Source: Actinomycetes bacterium (lineage in GTDB: Bacteria > Actinomycetota > Acidimicrobiia > Acidimicrobiales > Acidimicrobilacustridaceae). Taken from it: a stretch of DNA of 64,000 nucleotides. The notes under the pieces are model-generated. The model made no database searches. It saw only the letters and a list, made by a program, of their open reading frames with translations, and was not told the DNA's origin. The stretch lies in NCBI GenBank assembly GCA_029782025.1, contig JAKOVR010000052.1:1-64000 (forward strand), written 5' to 3'. Numbering within the stretch: the stretch's first letter is position 1; the number at the start of each line of letters is the position of its first letter. Positions 26,588-35,379 of this stretch are shown here, in pieces. Position numbers and translations under genes: made by a program.

Positions 26588-27724
26588 ATGAGGAGTTCGA
26601 GATGGCCGGCGCGCCTGGGCGCGATCGCGCTGTGTGCGGCAGCAGCGACGGGTTGCTCATCGGCACCGACGGCCAGCACCAGTGCCGGCCCGGCGGCGTC
26701 AGCTTCCGGGGCGTCCGGAGGCGGTGACAGCCAGGTCGGCGCGGGATCCGCGACGGCCCCGGCCACGGTCGCCCCGCCCACCACCGCCGCTGCGGCCCCA
26801 GCCGTGCCCTCGAAGGGCTGCGGCACGAGCACCGTGAAGGCGGTCGAGAAGCAGCAGGTGACGGTGGCGGCCGGCGGCGCCGGTCGGTTCTACCTGCTCA
26901 CCACCCCGGCGGCCCACGACGGCAAGACCCCGCTGCCGCTCGTGCTCGACTTCCACGGCCTCCTCGAGGGCGCCCAGATCCACAGCGGCATGTCCAACCT
27001 GAGCGCGCTGGCCCAGAAGGAGGGCTTCGTCGTCGCCTTCCCCAACGGCTCGGGCAACCCGATCCACTGGGACGCCAACCCGCTGCACGACCCCAACGAG
27101 GACCTGCAGTACGTCGATGCGATGATCGCCCAGCTCGAGCGGGACCTCTGCATCGACACGGCCCGGGTCTACAGCACCGGCCTCTCCTACGGCGCCATCT
27201 TCACCACCTTCCTGCTGTGCCACCGGCCCGGCGTGTTCGCCGCCGTCGCCCCCGTGGCCGGGCTCCAGGACACCGAGAACTGCCCCACCACGGAGAAGAC
27301 CCCGATCCTCGCCTTCCACGGGACCGCCGACCCGATCCTGCTGTTCAACGGCGGGTACGGCGACGCCGTGGGCGGGATGCTCGGGGGCAAGCTGCCGGAT
27401 GGGGCGGCGCCTTCGACCACGACGGCCCCGGCCTACGACCTCGACGGCAAGGGGTACCCCGCCAACGTGCGGGCGTGGGCCGAGCGCTACGGCTGCGACA
27501 AGGCGCCCACCGACACCAAGGTCGGTACGGACGTCGTGCGCCGCACCTACGCCTGTCCAGGGGGCACGGCGGTCGAGTTCCTGGTCATCGTCGGCGGCGG
27601 CCACAGCTGGCCCGGCAGCGAGTTCAGCAAGGGGATCGAGAAGATCGTCGGCCCGACCACCTTCACCATCGAGGCCAACGTCGAGATGTGGCGGTTCTTC
27701 CAGCGCTACGCCCGCCGGGCCTGA
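26588..27724 (+). CDS. Secreted PHB depolymerase/feruloyl esterase-like lipoprotein (LpqC type)
   Basis: A 378-residue exported esterase. The signal peptide ends in a lipobox with Cys23 (AATGC), followed by an Ala/Ser/Gly/Pro-rich linker to about residue 75. The alpha/beta hydrolase domain has the oxyanion HG in LDFHGLLEGAQIHSG, the nucleophile Ser200 in GLSYG, an acid in FHGTADPI and the catalytic His in GGGHSWPG. It belongs to the poly(3-hydroxybutyrate) depolymerase/LpqC family, which acts on polyesters or feruloyl/acetyl esters outside the cell. The ATG has a GAGGGGA ribosome site and lies 13 bases after the giant surface protein, so the two may be co-transcribed. Confidence 0.88.
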   Translation: MRSSRWPARLGAIALCAAAATGCSSAPTASTSAGPAASASGASGGGDSQVGAGSATAPATVAPPTTAAAAPAVPSKGCGTSTVKAVEKQQVTVAAGGAGRFYLLTTPAAHDGKTPLPLVLDFHGLLEGAQIHSGMSNLSALAQKEGFVVAFPNGSGNPIHWDANPLHDPNEDLQYVDAMIAQLERDLCIDTARVYSTGLSYGAIFTTFLLCHRPGVFAAVAPVAGLQDTENCPTTEKTPILAFHGTADPILLFNGGYGDAVGGMLGGKLPDGAAPSTTTAPAYDLDGKGYPANVRAWAERYGCDKAPTDTKVGTDVVRRTYACPGGTAVEFLVIVGGGHSWPGSEFSKGIEKIVGPTTFTIEANVEMWRFFQRYARRA

Positions 27725-27748
27725 GCCCGAGGGGCGGCCGGACCGCGT

Positions 27749-29095
27749 TCAGGCCTCGGCGCCGGCCAGGAACCCCTGGAACCACCGGGCCGACTGCTTG
27801 GGGATGCGCCGGAACCCGTCGTCGTAGTCGACGTAGACCAGACCGAACCGGGGCCGGCGGCCGAAGAACCACTCGATGTTGTCGGCGTAGCTCCAGTGGA
27901 AGAAGCCGTCGACCGGCACGCCCTCCTGCTTGGCCCGCAGCACCGAGCGCAGGTGCTCCCGCACGTACCAGATGCGCACGTCGTCGTGGATCTCGCCGTC
28001 GTGGACCCGGTCGCGCAGCCCGAGCCCGGACTCCGTGACGTGGAGCCGGTCGGCGGCGGGGTGGGCGGCGTAGCGCCGCAGCACGTGGTACAGGCCCTCG
28101 GGGTCGGCGGGGATCCCGATGTCGGAGCGGAGCTTGACCTCCGGGTCTGGGAGCGAGAACGACGGGATCGCCCCGACCAGAGGGATGCCGGTGGGCTTGA
28201 GGACCAGCGGGCCGTAGTACTGCAACCCCATGAAGTCGAACCGGAACGTGGCTGCCTCGAGGTCGCCGTCGAGGATGGCCGGCTCCATCCAGCGCAGCAG
28301 CCGGTTCTTCTCGAACGGGTAGCCGAGGCCGCCGGCCGGGTCGATGAACATGTCGCTGGTGAGGGCCTCGATGGCGGCCTTGCGCCGGCGGGTGCGCTCG
28401 TCGGTGGGCTCGTACGGGCGGGCCAGGGTGATGATGTTGGTGGTGCCGATCTGGCTCCCGGCGGGGAGGATCGCCCGCATGCGCCGGCCGGCCTCGGCCG
28501 TGGCCAGGTTCATGTGGTGCACGCAGCGAAGGGTGTGGCGGGGGTAGAGCCCCCGCCGGCCGTAGCCGCCGATGAGGAGGTGGCTGGCCACCGAGGCGGG
28601 CTCGTTGAACACCATCCAGTGCTTCACCTTGTCGCCGAAGGCGTCGGCGCACACCTCGGCCAGGCGGGCGAACGGTTCGATGACGGCGCGCTGGCCCCAC
28701 CCACCCTTGGCGTAGAGCGCCTGGGGCATGTCCCAGTGGTGGACGGTGGCCCACGGCTCGATGCCGGCCTCGAGGCAGGCGTCGATCACCCGGTGGTAGA
28801 AGTCGATGCCCTTCTGGTTGGGTGGGCCGTCGCCGTCGCCCATGATGCGGGGCCAGCTGATCGAGAACCGGTTGGCGCCGAACCCGAGCTCCTTGATCAG
28901 CGCGATGTCCTCGGGGTAGCGGTGGTAGAAGTCGATGGCGTCGTCACCTACCCGGCCGCCGGCGATGCGCCCCCGCCGCCCGGCCTCGTCCCAGACCGAC
29001 GGGCGCTTGCCGTGGAGGTCCCACGCCCCCTCGACCTGCCAGGCCGCCGAGGCCACCCCCCAGGTGAAGTCCGTGCCGAAGTCCGCTGCTCGCAT
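27749..29095 (-). CDS. Glycoside hydrolase family 1 beta-glucosidase
   Basis: A 448-residue GH1 enzyme without signal peptide, of normal family length. The N-terminal FTWGVASAAWQVEGAW and DFYHRYPEDIALIKELGFGANRFSISWPRI are diagnostic. The acid/base is Glu165 (VFNEPAS) and the nucleophile Glu355 (VTESG). The aglycone and sugar-binding WSYADNIEWFFG and FGLVYVDY near the C-terminus are also present. It should cleave beta-glucosides or beta-galactosides in the cytoplasm. The chosen ATG (MRAADFG) has CATGAT at -12 to -7; upstream sequence in frame is a shadow of the protease gene. Confidence 0.93.
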   Translation of the reverse strand: MRAADFGTDFTWGVASAAWQVEGAWDLHGKRPSVWDEAGRRGRIAGGRVGDDAIDFYHRYPEDIALIKELGFGANRFSISWPRIMGDGDGPPNQKGIDFYHRVIDACLEAGIEPWATVHHWDMPQALYAKGGWGQRAVIEPFARLAEVCADAFGDKVKHWMVFNEPASVASHLLIGGYGRRGLYPRHTLRCVHHMNLATAEAGRRMRAILPAGSQIGTTNIITLARPYEPTDERTRRRKAAIEALTSDMFIDPAGGLGYPFEKNRLLRWMEPAILDGDLEAATFRFDFMGLQYYGPLVLKPTGIPLVGAIPSFSLPDPEVKLRSDIGIPADPEGLYHVLRRYAAHPAADRLHVTESGLGLRDRVHDGEIHDDVRIWYVREHLRSVLRAKQEGVPVDGFFHWSYADNIEWFFGRRPRFGLVYVDYDDGFRRIPKQSARWFQGFLAGAEA

Positions 29096-29147
29096 GGTGC
29101 CATCATGGCCCACGCCGGCCCGGGCGGCGCCACCGGCATCGTCGGTG

Positions 29148-29981
29148 TCATCGGCGGGTGCCGCCGACGCCCCGGCCCCGCACGAAGGGCGCCAACGTGC
29201 CGAGGTCGGCGTACACACTGGGAACGGAGGCGTCGTCGCACGTGTCGCCGAAGCTGACAACCCCGACCTGGACCCAGCGCCACGTGCGGCGGTCGAAGGC
29301 GACGAGCGGCCCGCCGCTGTCGCCCCCGCAGGCGTCGGCGTGGCTCGGCGACCCGCCACAGAGCATCGTCGCCCCGTCGATCCCGCCCTCCCACTCGGCC
29401 CAGCAGGTGCTGTCGGCGACGATGCGCAGCGACGCGGCGCGGAGCCGGGTCGGGTACGTCTCGCGGCGGTCGCTGGTGGCCCCCCAGCCCATCACCATCA
29501 CGGGCGCGCCGGCGGCCAGCAACGCCGGCTGGGTGGTGGCGTCGACGAGCGCCACGGGCTGGACACGCGGACCGAGGGTCAGGGGCCGGCGGAGCAGGAG
29601 CACGGCCACGTCGTTGCGGCTCGTCGCCTCCTGGTAGCCGCGGTGCACCCGGATCTCCCGCACCGGGACGACCTGGGCCGCCTCGTCGGTCAGGTCGGTC
29701 GTGCCCGCCATGACGGTCACGTCGGCGGCGTGCACGTCGCTCACGCAGTGGGCGGCGGTGAGGATCTCGTCGGGGGCCACGATCGACGCGCCGCAGAACT
29801 GCTCGCCGTCGGCGTCGATGAGGGCCGCCATCCACGGGGTGCGGCCCGGCGGCACCTCCTGGCCCCGGATCACCGCGCCGGCGGGCGGGGCCGTGGCGGT
29901 CGCGGTGGCGAGGGTGGCGACGAGCCCGCCGGCGACGAGGGCGGCGCGGAGGGTGCGGGGGCGAGGGTCGGTGCTGGTCAT
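29148..29981 (-). CDS. Secreted trypsin-like serine protease (S1 family)
   Basis: A 277-residue exported protease. A signal peptide covers about residues 1-36 (AALVAGGLVATLATATATAPPAGA), and mature chymotrypsin-like sequence begins near VIRGQEVPPGRTPWMAAL. The catalytic triad is His78 (TAAHC), Asp124 (RNDVAVL) and Ser222 (CGGDSGGP). Asp six residues before the Ser (ADACGGDSGG) predicts trypsin-like Lys/Arg specificity. Six or more Cys could form the usual disulfides. GACGAT lies at -12 to -7 of the ATG, suggesting a leaderless mRNA. It is divergent from the nitrobindin-like gene. Confidence 0.93.
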   Translation of the reverse strand: MTSTDPRPRTLRAALVAGGLVATLATATATAPPAGAVIRGQEVPPGRTPWMAALIDADGEQFCGASIVAPDEILTAAHCVSDVHAADVTVMAGTTDLTDEAAQVVPVREIRVHRGYQEATSRNDVAVLLLRRPLTLGPRVQPVALVDATTQPALLAAGAPVMVMGWGATSDRRETYPTRLRAASLRIVADSTCWAEWEGGIDGATMLCGGSPSHADACGGDSGGPLVAFDRRTWRWVQVGVVSFGDTCDDASVPSVYADLGTLAPFVRGRGVGGTRR

Positions 29982-30047
29982 TGGGCGATCGTCGGCCCTC
30001 CCGGGTGAAGGCTCGATGAACCGGACGGTCGCCCCGGCGGGCAGGGA

Positions 30048-30053
30048 TAGGCT
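30048..30053 (+). promoter_or_regulatory. TANNNT -10 box of the nitrobindin-like gene
   Basis: TAGGCT at exactly -12 to -7 of ATG 30060, the same hexamer and spacing as before the SDR gene at 7966. Confidence 0.6.
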
Positions 30054-30059
30054 CCGGCC

Positions 30060-30623
30060 ATGGATGACCTCGAGAAACTCGGACCGTTGGCCGCCCTGGT
30101 GGGCACGTGGGTAGGGGAGAAGGGGCTCGACGTCTCCTTCCACCACGAGGACGGGGCGGTGGGCGACACGCCGTACCGCGAGCGCGTCACCTTCTCCGCC
30201 TTCGGTCCCGTCGACAACGGCACCCAGTGCCTCTACGGCCTCGACTACCGGATGGCGGCATGGCGGGGCGACGAGGTCGATCCGTTCCACACCGAGGTCG
30301 GGTACTGGCTCTGGGACGCCGAGCGGGGCCTGGTCATGCGGGCGTTCATGGTGCCGCGCGGCACCGTCGTCCTCGCCGGCGGCGAGGCCGCCGCCGACGC
30401 CTCGTCGTTCACCATGACGGCCGAGCTCGGCTCCTCGGAGTTCGGCGTCCTGCAGAACCCCTACCTCGCCGTCAACGCCAGCACGGTCCGCTACGAGGTC
30501 ACCATCACCGTCCACGACGCCGACTCGTTCACCTACGAGGAGGACACCGTGCTGAAGATGACGGTGCAGGACGACCTGCTGCACCACACCGACCGGAACA
30601 CGCTGCGCCGGGTGCCGGCTTAG
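30060..30623 (+). CDS. Nitrobindin-like heme-binding beta-barrel (FABP-like) protein
   Basis: A 187-residue protein with the layout of the THAP4/nitrobindin beta-barrel family: GTWVGEKGLDVSF at the first strand (family GTWxGxGxG), ERVTFSAFGPVDNGTQCLYGLDYR, FHTEVGYWLWD (family HxExGxxR/W) and a C-terminal HTDRNTLRRV. Such proteins bind ferric heme and react with NO or peroxynitrite, or carry lipids. The glycine-rich first motif is imperfect, so heme binding is uncertain. No signal peptide. The start is leaderless. Confidence 0.68.
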   Translation: MDDLEKLGPLAALVGTWVGEKGLDVSFHHEDGAVGDTPYRERVTFSAFGPVDNGTQCLYGLDYRMAAWRGDEVDPFHTEVGYWLWDAERGLVMRAFMVPRGTVVLAGGEAAADASSFTMTAELGSSEFGVLQNPYLAVNASTVRYEVTITVHDADSFTYEEDTVLKMTVQDDLLHHTDRNTLRRVPA

Positions 30624-30638
30624 TCGGCTGACTAACCT
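30620..30638. promoter_or_regulatory. Probable TetR operator overlapping the promoter of the sulfatase-TetR operon
   Basis: Inverted repeat TTAGTC-GGCT-GACTAA (30620-30635) overlaps the -10 candidate TAACCT (30633-30638) upstream of the sulfatase. The operon encodes a TetR protein, the natural candidate for binding. The palindrome also includes the TAG stop of the preceding gene. Confidence 0.55.
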
Positions 30639-30662
30639 GGGTCCACCCCCCGAGGAGGACCC

Positions 30663-32201
30663 ATGCCCCACGATCCCGTCGTCACCGAAGCGGTGCGCGA
30701 AGCCGCGCACCTCGAGCCCCAGTTCCGCTTCGCCGACCAGGAGGCGCTCGCCGCCTCCCGGCTGGCCGCGTACCACGCCACCGGGAAGAGCCCCAACGTC
30801 CTGGTGATCCTCTTCGACGACGTCGGCTGGGGCGACTTCGGCTGCTACGGCGGCGGGGTCGCCGTCGGTGCGCCCACCCCCAACATCGACCGGCTGGCCC
30901 GGCGGGGCATGCTGCTCACCTCGTGCTACTCCGAGCCGAGCTGCACGCCCTCGCGCGCCTCGATGATGACCGGGCGGCTCCCCATGCGCCACGGCCTGCT
31001 GCGCCCGCCGATGTACGGCCAGAAGGGTGGTCTCGACGGCGAGATCACCTTCGCCCAGCTCCTGCGCGAGGCCGGCTACGTCACCCAGGCCGTGGGCAAG
31101 TGGCACATGGGGGAGAACGTCGAGAGCCAGCCCCAGCACGTGGGCTTCGACGACTTCTACGGCTTCCTGTCGGTGTCCGACATGTACACCGAGTGGCGCG
31201 ACCCGTACTTCTTCCCGGAGATCGTCTACTCCGAGGAGCGCACGAAGTGGGTGGAGAACCTGCCCTTCAACCGCTGCTTCGTCCACGCCGTCAAGGGCGG
31301 CGAGACCGAGAACGTCGAGGAGGTCACCATCCCCGTGCTGTCGCAGCTCGACCAGAAGTGGACCGATTACTCGCTCGACTTCATCCGGCGCATGGCGCCG
31401 GGCTCGGGTGGGGCCGAGGCCGGGCGGCCGTGGTTCCTGTACCACTGCACCCGGGGCGCGCACTTCGACAACTACCCCCACGAGGACTTCCTCGGGCGGT
31501 CGCCGGCCAAGCACCCCTACAAGGACACGATCATCGAGCTCGACGACATCGTGGGCCGACTGGTGCGGGAGCTCGAGGCCACCGGGCAGCTCGAGGACAC
31601 GCTCATCTTCATCTCCTCCGACAACGGCCCGGAGATGGAGACCTGGCCCGACGCGGCCTACTCGCCGTTCCGTTGTGCGAAGGGGTCGACCTGGGAGGGC
31701 GGCCAGCGGGTGCCCGGCATCGTGGCCTGGCCGGGCATGATCGAGGCCGACCGGGCCACCGACGGCCTGTTCAGCCAGATGGACCTCTTCCGCACGGTGC
31801 TGCGGCTGGCCGGCGCCGAGGCGGCCACCCCCACCGACCGCTACATCGACGGTGTCGACCAGACCGCGTTCCTGCTCTGCCCGGACGGCGAGTCCACCCG
31901 CAAGTACCTCTACTACTGGCTGGTCAACGTCTTCTCCGCCCTCCGGGTGGGGGAGTGGAAGTTCATGGTGGCGTCCACCTCCGACGACGACCGCGACTGC
32001 CTGAACCTCGGCGGGTTCACCGGGGTCACCCAGAAGTACACCCACGGCCGGCTGTACAACCTCTACCTCGACCCGAAGGAGAGCCACAGCTACATGATCC
32101 GCAAGCTGGCCTACATCGACAGCTTCACCGGCGGCCTGCGCGACCACTTCATGTCCTTCGGCGCCTACCCGGGCAAGCACCCCATCGCGGCGATGAGCTG
32201 A
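30663..32201 (+). CDS. Sulfatase (arylsulfatase family, cysteine type)
   Basis: A 512-residue sulfatase. The signature CTPSRASMMTGR holds Cys94, which is converted to formylglycine by a maturing enzyme. Metal ligands are seen in LFDDVGWGDFG at the N-terminus and SSDNGPEM near the middle, and the second signature region VGKWHMG is present. There is no signal peptide, so it should act in the cytoplasm on an unidentified sulfate ester. The ribosome site CGAGGAGG precedes the ATG. Its TGA overlaps the start of a TetR gene (TGATG), and an operator-like palindrome lies in front of the operon. Confidence 0.92.
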   Translation: MPHDPVVTEAVREAAHLEPQFRFADQEALAASRLAAYHATGKSPNVLVILFDDVGWGDFGCYGGGVAVGAPTPNIDRLARRGMLLTSCYSEPSCTPSRASMMTGRLPMRHGLLRPPMYGQKGGLDGEITFAQLLREAGYVTQAVGKWHMGENVESQPQHVGFDDFYGFLSVSDMYTEWRDPYFFPEIVYSEERTKWVENLPFNRCFVHAVKGGETENVEEVTIPVLSQLDQKWTDYSLDFIRRMAPGSGGAEAGRPWFLYHCTRGAHFDNYPHEDFLGRSPAKHPYKDTIIELDDIVGRLVRELEATGQLEDTLIFISSDNGPEMETWPDAAYSPFRCAKGSTWEGGQRVPGIVAWPGMIEADRATDGLFSQMDLFRTVLRLAGAEAATPTDRYIDGVDQTAFLLCPDGESTRKYLYYWLVNVFSALRVGEWKFMVASTSDDDRDCLNLGGFTGVTQKYTHGRLYNLYLDPKESHSYMIRKLAYIDSFTGGLRDHFMSFGAYPGKHPIAAMS

Positions 32202-32731
32202 TGGCGAAGGAGGCGCTGGCCGAGGCGGCGGCGGAGCTGTTCGCCGAGCGGGGCCCGGCCCGGGTCACCGTCCGCGAGGTGGCCGACCGCGCCGGGGTCA
32301 ACCACGGCCTCGTGCACTACTACTTCGGCTCCAAGGAAGGGCTGGTGGCCGCCGCCCTCGGGGCCTGCGTCGACGCCGTGGCGGCCGAGCTGGAGGGAGC
32401 GCCCGACCCGGTGCGGCTCTTCGCCCCCGGGTCAGCGTCGGCCCGCCACGGCCGGCTCCTGGCCCAGATCCTGCTGGAGGGCGGCGAGCCCGGCCGGCTC
32501 CAGGGCGACTTCCCGGCCATGCGGGCCCTGGTCGACGCCCAGACGGCCCGGGGCGTGGCCCCGGCGGTCGCCGGCGAGCGGGCCGCGCTGGTGATCGCCC
32601 TGGTGCTCGGGTGGCAGCTGTACGAGCCGTTCCTGGTGGCGGCGGCCGGCGCGGCGTCGGCCCCGTTCCCGGCCACCGGGGCCGAGGTGGTGGCCCGCGG
32701 GGTCAGCGCCCTGCTCGGTCCGGGGGGCTGA
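32201..32731 (+). CDS. TetR family regulator, co-operonic with sulfatase
   Basis: A 176-residue TetR protein that begins almost directly with its DNA-binding domain (ALAEAAAELFAERGPARVTVREVADRAGVNHGLVHYYFGSKEGLVAAAL) and has a short hydrophobic ligand domain. The ATG shares its A with the TGA of the sulfatase, so expression is coupled. Likely role: repression of the sulfatase operon through the palindrome at 30620. Its end overlaps the convergent MmyB-type regulator by 29 bases. Confidence 0.88.
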   Translation: MAKEALAEAAAELFAERGPARVTVREVADRAGVNHGLVHYYFGSKEGLVAAALGACVDAVAAELEGAPDPVRLFAPGSASARHGRLLAQILLEGGEPGRLQGDFPAMRALVDAQTARGVAPAVAGERAALVIALVLGWQLYEPFLVAAAGAASAPFPATGAEVVARGVSALLGPGG

Positions 32732-33548
32732 GGCGGGCCAGGGAGTCGTCGCCGGGCAGCGGGAGGTGGACGAAGACCCGCAGCCCCGGCGCGTCGCTGG
32801 GGACGAGCTGCTGGAGCTCGAAGGCCAGCGGGCCGGCGTCGGGATGGCGGAAGCGCCGGACGCGGGGATCGGGGCCGGCCACGTCCTGGCTGGGCCACCA
32901 CGCCCGGAACTCGGCGCTGGCGGCGAGGAGCCGGTCGACGAGGGCGACCATGGCCGGGTCGGTGCGACGGGCCACCGTGTCGGTGCGGAACTCCGAGAGC
33001 ACCCGGCGAGCCTCGTCCTCCCACCCGTCGATGAGGGCCCGGGCGTCGGGGTTGGCGAACACGACCCAGAGCAGGTTGCGGTCCTCGTCGGGCAGGGTGG
33101 GCAACGACGGGAAGAGCCGGGCGTGGGCCGCGTTCCAGGCCAGGTAGTCCCAGTGCGGGCCGAGCACGTAGGCCGGGGCGGGGTCGAGCTGGTCGAGGAG
33201 GTGCCACAGCGTGTCGGGCACGAGCGGGGGGACGGTCCCGGTGTCGGGCCGGGCGTGGCCGGCCAGCCGGAGCAGGTGCTCCCGGGCGGCGGCGTCGAGG
33301 TGCAGGACCCGGGCCAGCGCCTCGAGCACGTCGACCGACGGGTTGATGGGCCGGCCTTGCTCCAGCCACGTGTACCAGCTGGCCGACACCCCGGCGAGGC
33401 CGGCGACCTCCTCCCGGCGCAGGCCGGGCGTCCGCCGCCGGCCCGACGGGTCGAGCCCCACCTCCTCCGGGCCCAGGGCGGCGCGGCGGGCCCGCAGGAA
33501 GGCACCGAGCTCGGCGCGGCGGCCGTCGTCAGGGGTGGTCGGGGGCAC
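32703..33548 (-). CDS. XRE-type HTH regulator with MmyB-like ligand domain
   Basis: A 281-residue regulator. The N-terminal helix-turn-helix runs from LGAFLRARRAAL through RRTPGLRREEVAGLAGVSASWYTWLEQGRPINPSVDVLEALARVLHL, the typical actinobacterial pattern. The C-terminal PAS-like MmyB domain (PAYVLGPHWDYLAWNAAHARLF ... LWVVFANPDAR ... FRHPDAGPLAFELQQL) binds small, possibly fatty-acid-like, ligands. The start is GTG 33548 with CACAAT at -12 to -7; the long upstream reading frame belongs to the antisense of GT2. It often controls an adjacent oxidoreductase, but no such gene is next to it here. Confidence 0.9.
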   Translation of the reverse strand: MPPTTPDDGRRAELGAFLRARRAALGPEEVGLDPSGRRRTPGLRREEVAGLAGVSASWYTWLEQGRPINPSVDVLEALARVLHLDAAAREHLLRLAGHARPDTGTVPPLVPDTLWHLLDQLDPAPAYVLGPHWDYLAWNAAHARLFPSLPTLPDEDRNLLWVVFANPDARALIDGWEDEARRVLSEFRTDTVARRTDPAMVALVDRLLAASAEFRAWWPSQDVAGPDPRVRRFRHPDAGPLAFELQQLVPSDAPGLRVFVHLPLPGDDSLARLSPPDRAGR

Positions 33549-33577
33549 GGCTGCATTGTGCCGCGCGCCGGCGACGG

Positions 33578-34792
33578 TCAGCGCGGGCGTTCCCGGAACA
33601 CCCAGGCCGGCATGAGCAGGAACCGGAGCCCGGTGGCGAGCGCCGAGGCCGCCATCACCACGGCGACGACGGTGCCCGTCGCCGCGTGGGGAAGGAAGGC
33701 ACCGGTGGCCAGCAGGGCGGCCGAGGTCAGGGCCAGGCCGCCGGCGTGCACCGCCCCCGCCCGCAGGAAGTGCCGGTGGGCCCGCTCGCGGGTGCGGTGC
33801 CGGAAGGTGAAGCGCCGGTGGGCCGCGGTGTTGCCGAGCATCGTGGCGGTGAGGGAAACGGCGTTGGCGGCGAGGTCGCCGAGGGCGGGGCGGAGGGCGA
33901 GGAAGGCGGCGAGGTAGGCCACGGTGCTCACGACGCCGACGGTGGCGAAGCTCACCAGCTCGCCGCCGGTGCCGGGTGGCAGCTCGTGGCGGGGCGTGGC
34001 GTGGAAGGCCACCGTCTTGGGGTGGAACCAGAAATCGCGGGACAGCCGCCACACCCCCTTGAGGTCCTCGGTGGCGGTCTTGACGATGTCGACCCGGGAG
34101 TCGGGGTCGTCGACCCAGTCGACCGGGATCTCGGCGATGCGCAGGCCGTTGCGCTCGGCCATGACGAGCAGCTCGGTGTCGAAGAACCAAGCGTCGTCCT
34201 CGATGAGCGGCAACAGGTCGCGGCCGACGTCGGTGCGCATGGCCTTGAAGCCGCACTGGGCGTCGCGGAAGCCGGCCCGGAGGGTGAGCTGGAGGATGCG
34301 GTTGTAGGTGCGGGAGATGAACTCGCGCTTGGGGCCCCGCACCACCCGGGAGCCCCGCAGCAGGCGGGAGCCGATGGCCAGGTCGCTGTGTCCGGACAGG
34401 AGGGGGGCGACGAGCGGGAGGAGGGCGTCGAGGTCGGTGGAGAGGTCCACGTCCATGTAGCTGACGACGGTGGCGTCGCTCTCCAGCCAGACCGTGCGCA
34501 GGGCCCGGCCCCGGCCCTTCTGGTCGAGGTGGACGGCCCGCACGCGCGGGTCGCGCGCCTCCAGCCGCTCGGCCACCGACCACGTGTCGTCGGTCGACGC
34601 GTTGTCGGCGATGGTCACCCGCCAGGTGAACGGGAAGCTCGACCCCAGGTAGCCGACGAGGCGGTGGATGCTGTCGGCGAGGACATGGGCCTCGTTGTAG
34701 ACCGGGATGACGATGTCCACCAGGGGTGGGGCCGGGCGGGGGCCGTTCGCCGGCTGGGCGAGGGAGCCGTCGGAGGTGAGGGTCGCGGTCAT
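33578..34792 (-). CDS. GT2 glycosyltransferase fused to GtrA-like membrane domain
   Basis: A 404-residue two-part protein. Residues 20-260 form a family 2 glycosyltransferase of the dolichyl/polyprenyl-phosphate sugar synthase type: VDIVIPVYNEAHVLADSI, ADNASTDDTW, YMDVDLSTDL (DxD metal site) and CGFKAMRTDVG. Residues 270-400 have four hydrophobic segments of a GtrA domain (FATVGVVSTVAYLAAFLAL through FLLMPAWVF). Together they should make and flip or present polyprenyl-phosphate-linked sugar for cell-envelope glycans. GACGAT lies at -12 to -7 of the ATG. It is divergent from the YjbR-like gene. Confidence 0.9.
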   Translation of the reverse strand: MTATLTSDGSLAQPANGPRPAPPLVDIVIPVYNEAHVLADSIHRLVGYLGSSFPFTWRVTIADNASTDDTWSVAERLEARDPRVRAVHLDQKGRGRALRTVWLESDATVVSYMDVDLSTDLDALLPLVAPLLSGHSDLAIGSRLLRGSRVVRGPKREFISRTYNRILQLTLRAGFRDAQCGFKAMRTDVGRDLLPLIEDDAWFFDTELLVMAERNGLRIAEIPVDWVDDPDSRVDIVKTATEDLKGVWRLSRDFWFHPKTVAFHATPRHELPPGTGGELVSFATVGVVSTVAYLAAFLALRPALGDLAANAVSLTATMLGNTAAHRRFTFRHRTRERAHRHFLRAGAVHAGGLALTSAALLATGAFLPHAATGTVVAVVMAASALATGLRFLLMPAWVFRERPR

Positions 34793-34896
34793 GTCCGGAT
34801 CGTCGTCCGGCCGCCTCGGAGGGCCGTGGGTGGTTCCTGGGAATCCCCTTGGAATCCGGCCCGGTCGCCCCGCGGTGGGGCCTACAGTCGCGCGCG

Positions 34897-35379
34897 ATGG
34901 GCGGACGAGCGACGGGCCGCGGTGAGGAGCCCGAACGGGAGCGGTCGGCGGCAGGTCATCCGGTCGCCATCAGATCTGCTCGGGCCGAGCGGCTCGTCGG
35001 CCGCCTGCGTCGGGTGTGCCTCTCCCTCCCAGATGTCGAGGAGCGGCTGAGCCACGGCGAACCCACGTGGTTCGTCCGGGGCAAGAAGGTGTTCGTGCAG
35101 CTCGACGACCACCATCACGGCGGCGACCACCTCGGCTTCTGGTGCCCGGCGCCGCCGGGCGTGCAGGCCGAGCTGGTGGAGCTGGAGCCCGAGCGGTTCT
35201 ACCGCCCGCCGTACGTGGGGGCGCGAGGGTGGTTGGGCGTGCGCATCGACCGCGACCCCGACTGGGACGAGATCGCCAGGATCGCGGCCGAGGCCTATCG
35301 GATGGTGGCGCCGGTGACGCTCGTCCGCCGGCTCGACGCTGAGGGCGGACCCCGCCGGGGTGCGCCGCCGGTCAGATGA
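34897..35379 (+). CDS. MmcQ/YjbR family protein
   Basis: A 160-residue protein of the MmcQ/YjbR family (double-wing DNA-binding-like fold): VCLSLPDVEERLSHGEPTWFVRGKKVFVQL and FYRPPYVGARGWLGVRIDRDPDWDEIARIAAEAYRMVAP. The function of the family is unknown. I chose ATG 34897 because TACAGT lies 9-14 bases upstream; the reading frame extends further back without support. It overlaps the convergent acyl-CoA synthetase by 8 bases. Confidence 0.85.
   Translation: MGGRATGRGEEPERERSAAGHPVAIRSARAERLVGRLRRVCLSLPDVEERLSHGEPTWFVRGKKVFVQLDDHHHGGDHLGFWCPAPPGVQAELVELEPERFYRPPYVGARGWLGVRIDRDPDWDEIARIAAEAYRMVAPVTLVRRLDAEGGPRRGAPPVR

Noticed and set aside
27718-27756. Inverted repeat GGCCTGA/TCAGGCC between convergent genes as a terminator
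   Set aside because: The arms are simply the two facing stop codons with Gly/Ala/Pro codons; the loop is about 25 bases and no T-run follows.
29990-32180. Long minus-strand extension upstream of the serine protease
   Set aside because: Lies antisense to the nitrobindin-like and sulfatase genes; the protease signal peptide begins at the ATG at 29981, so the extension is not coding.
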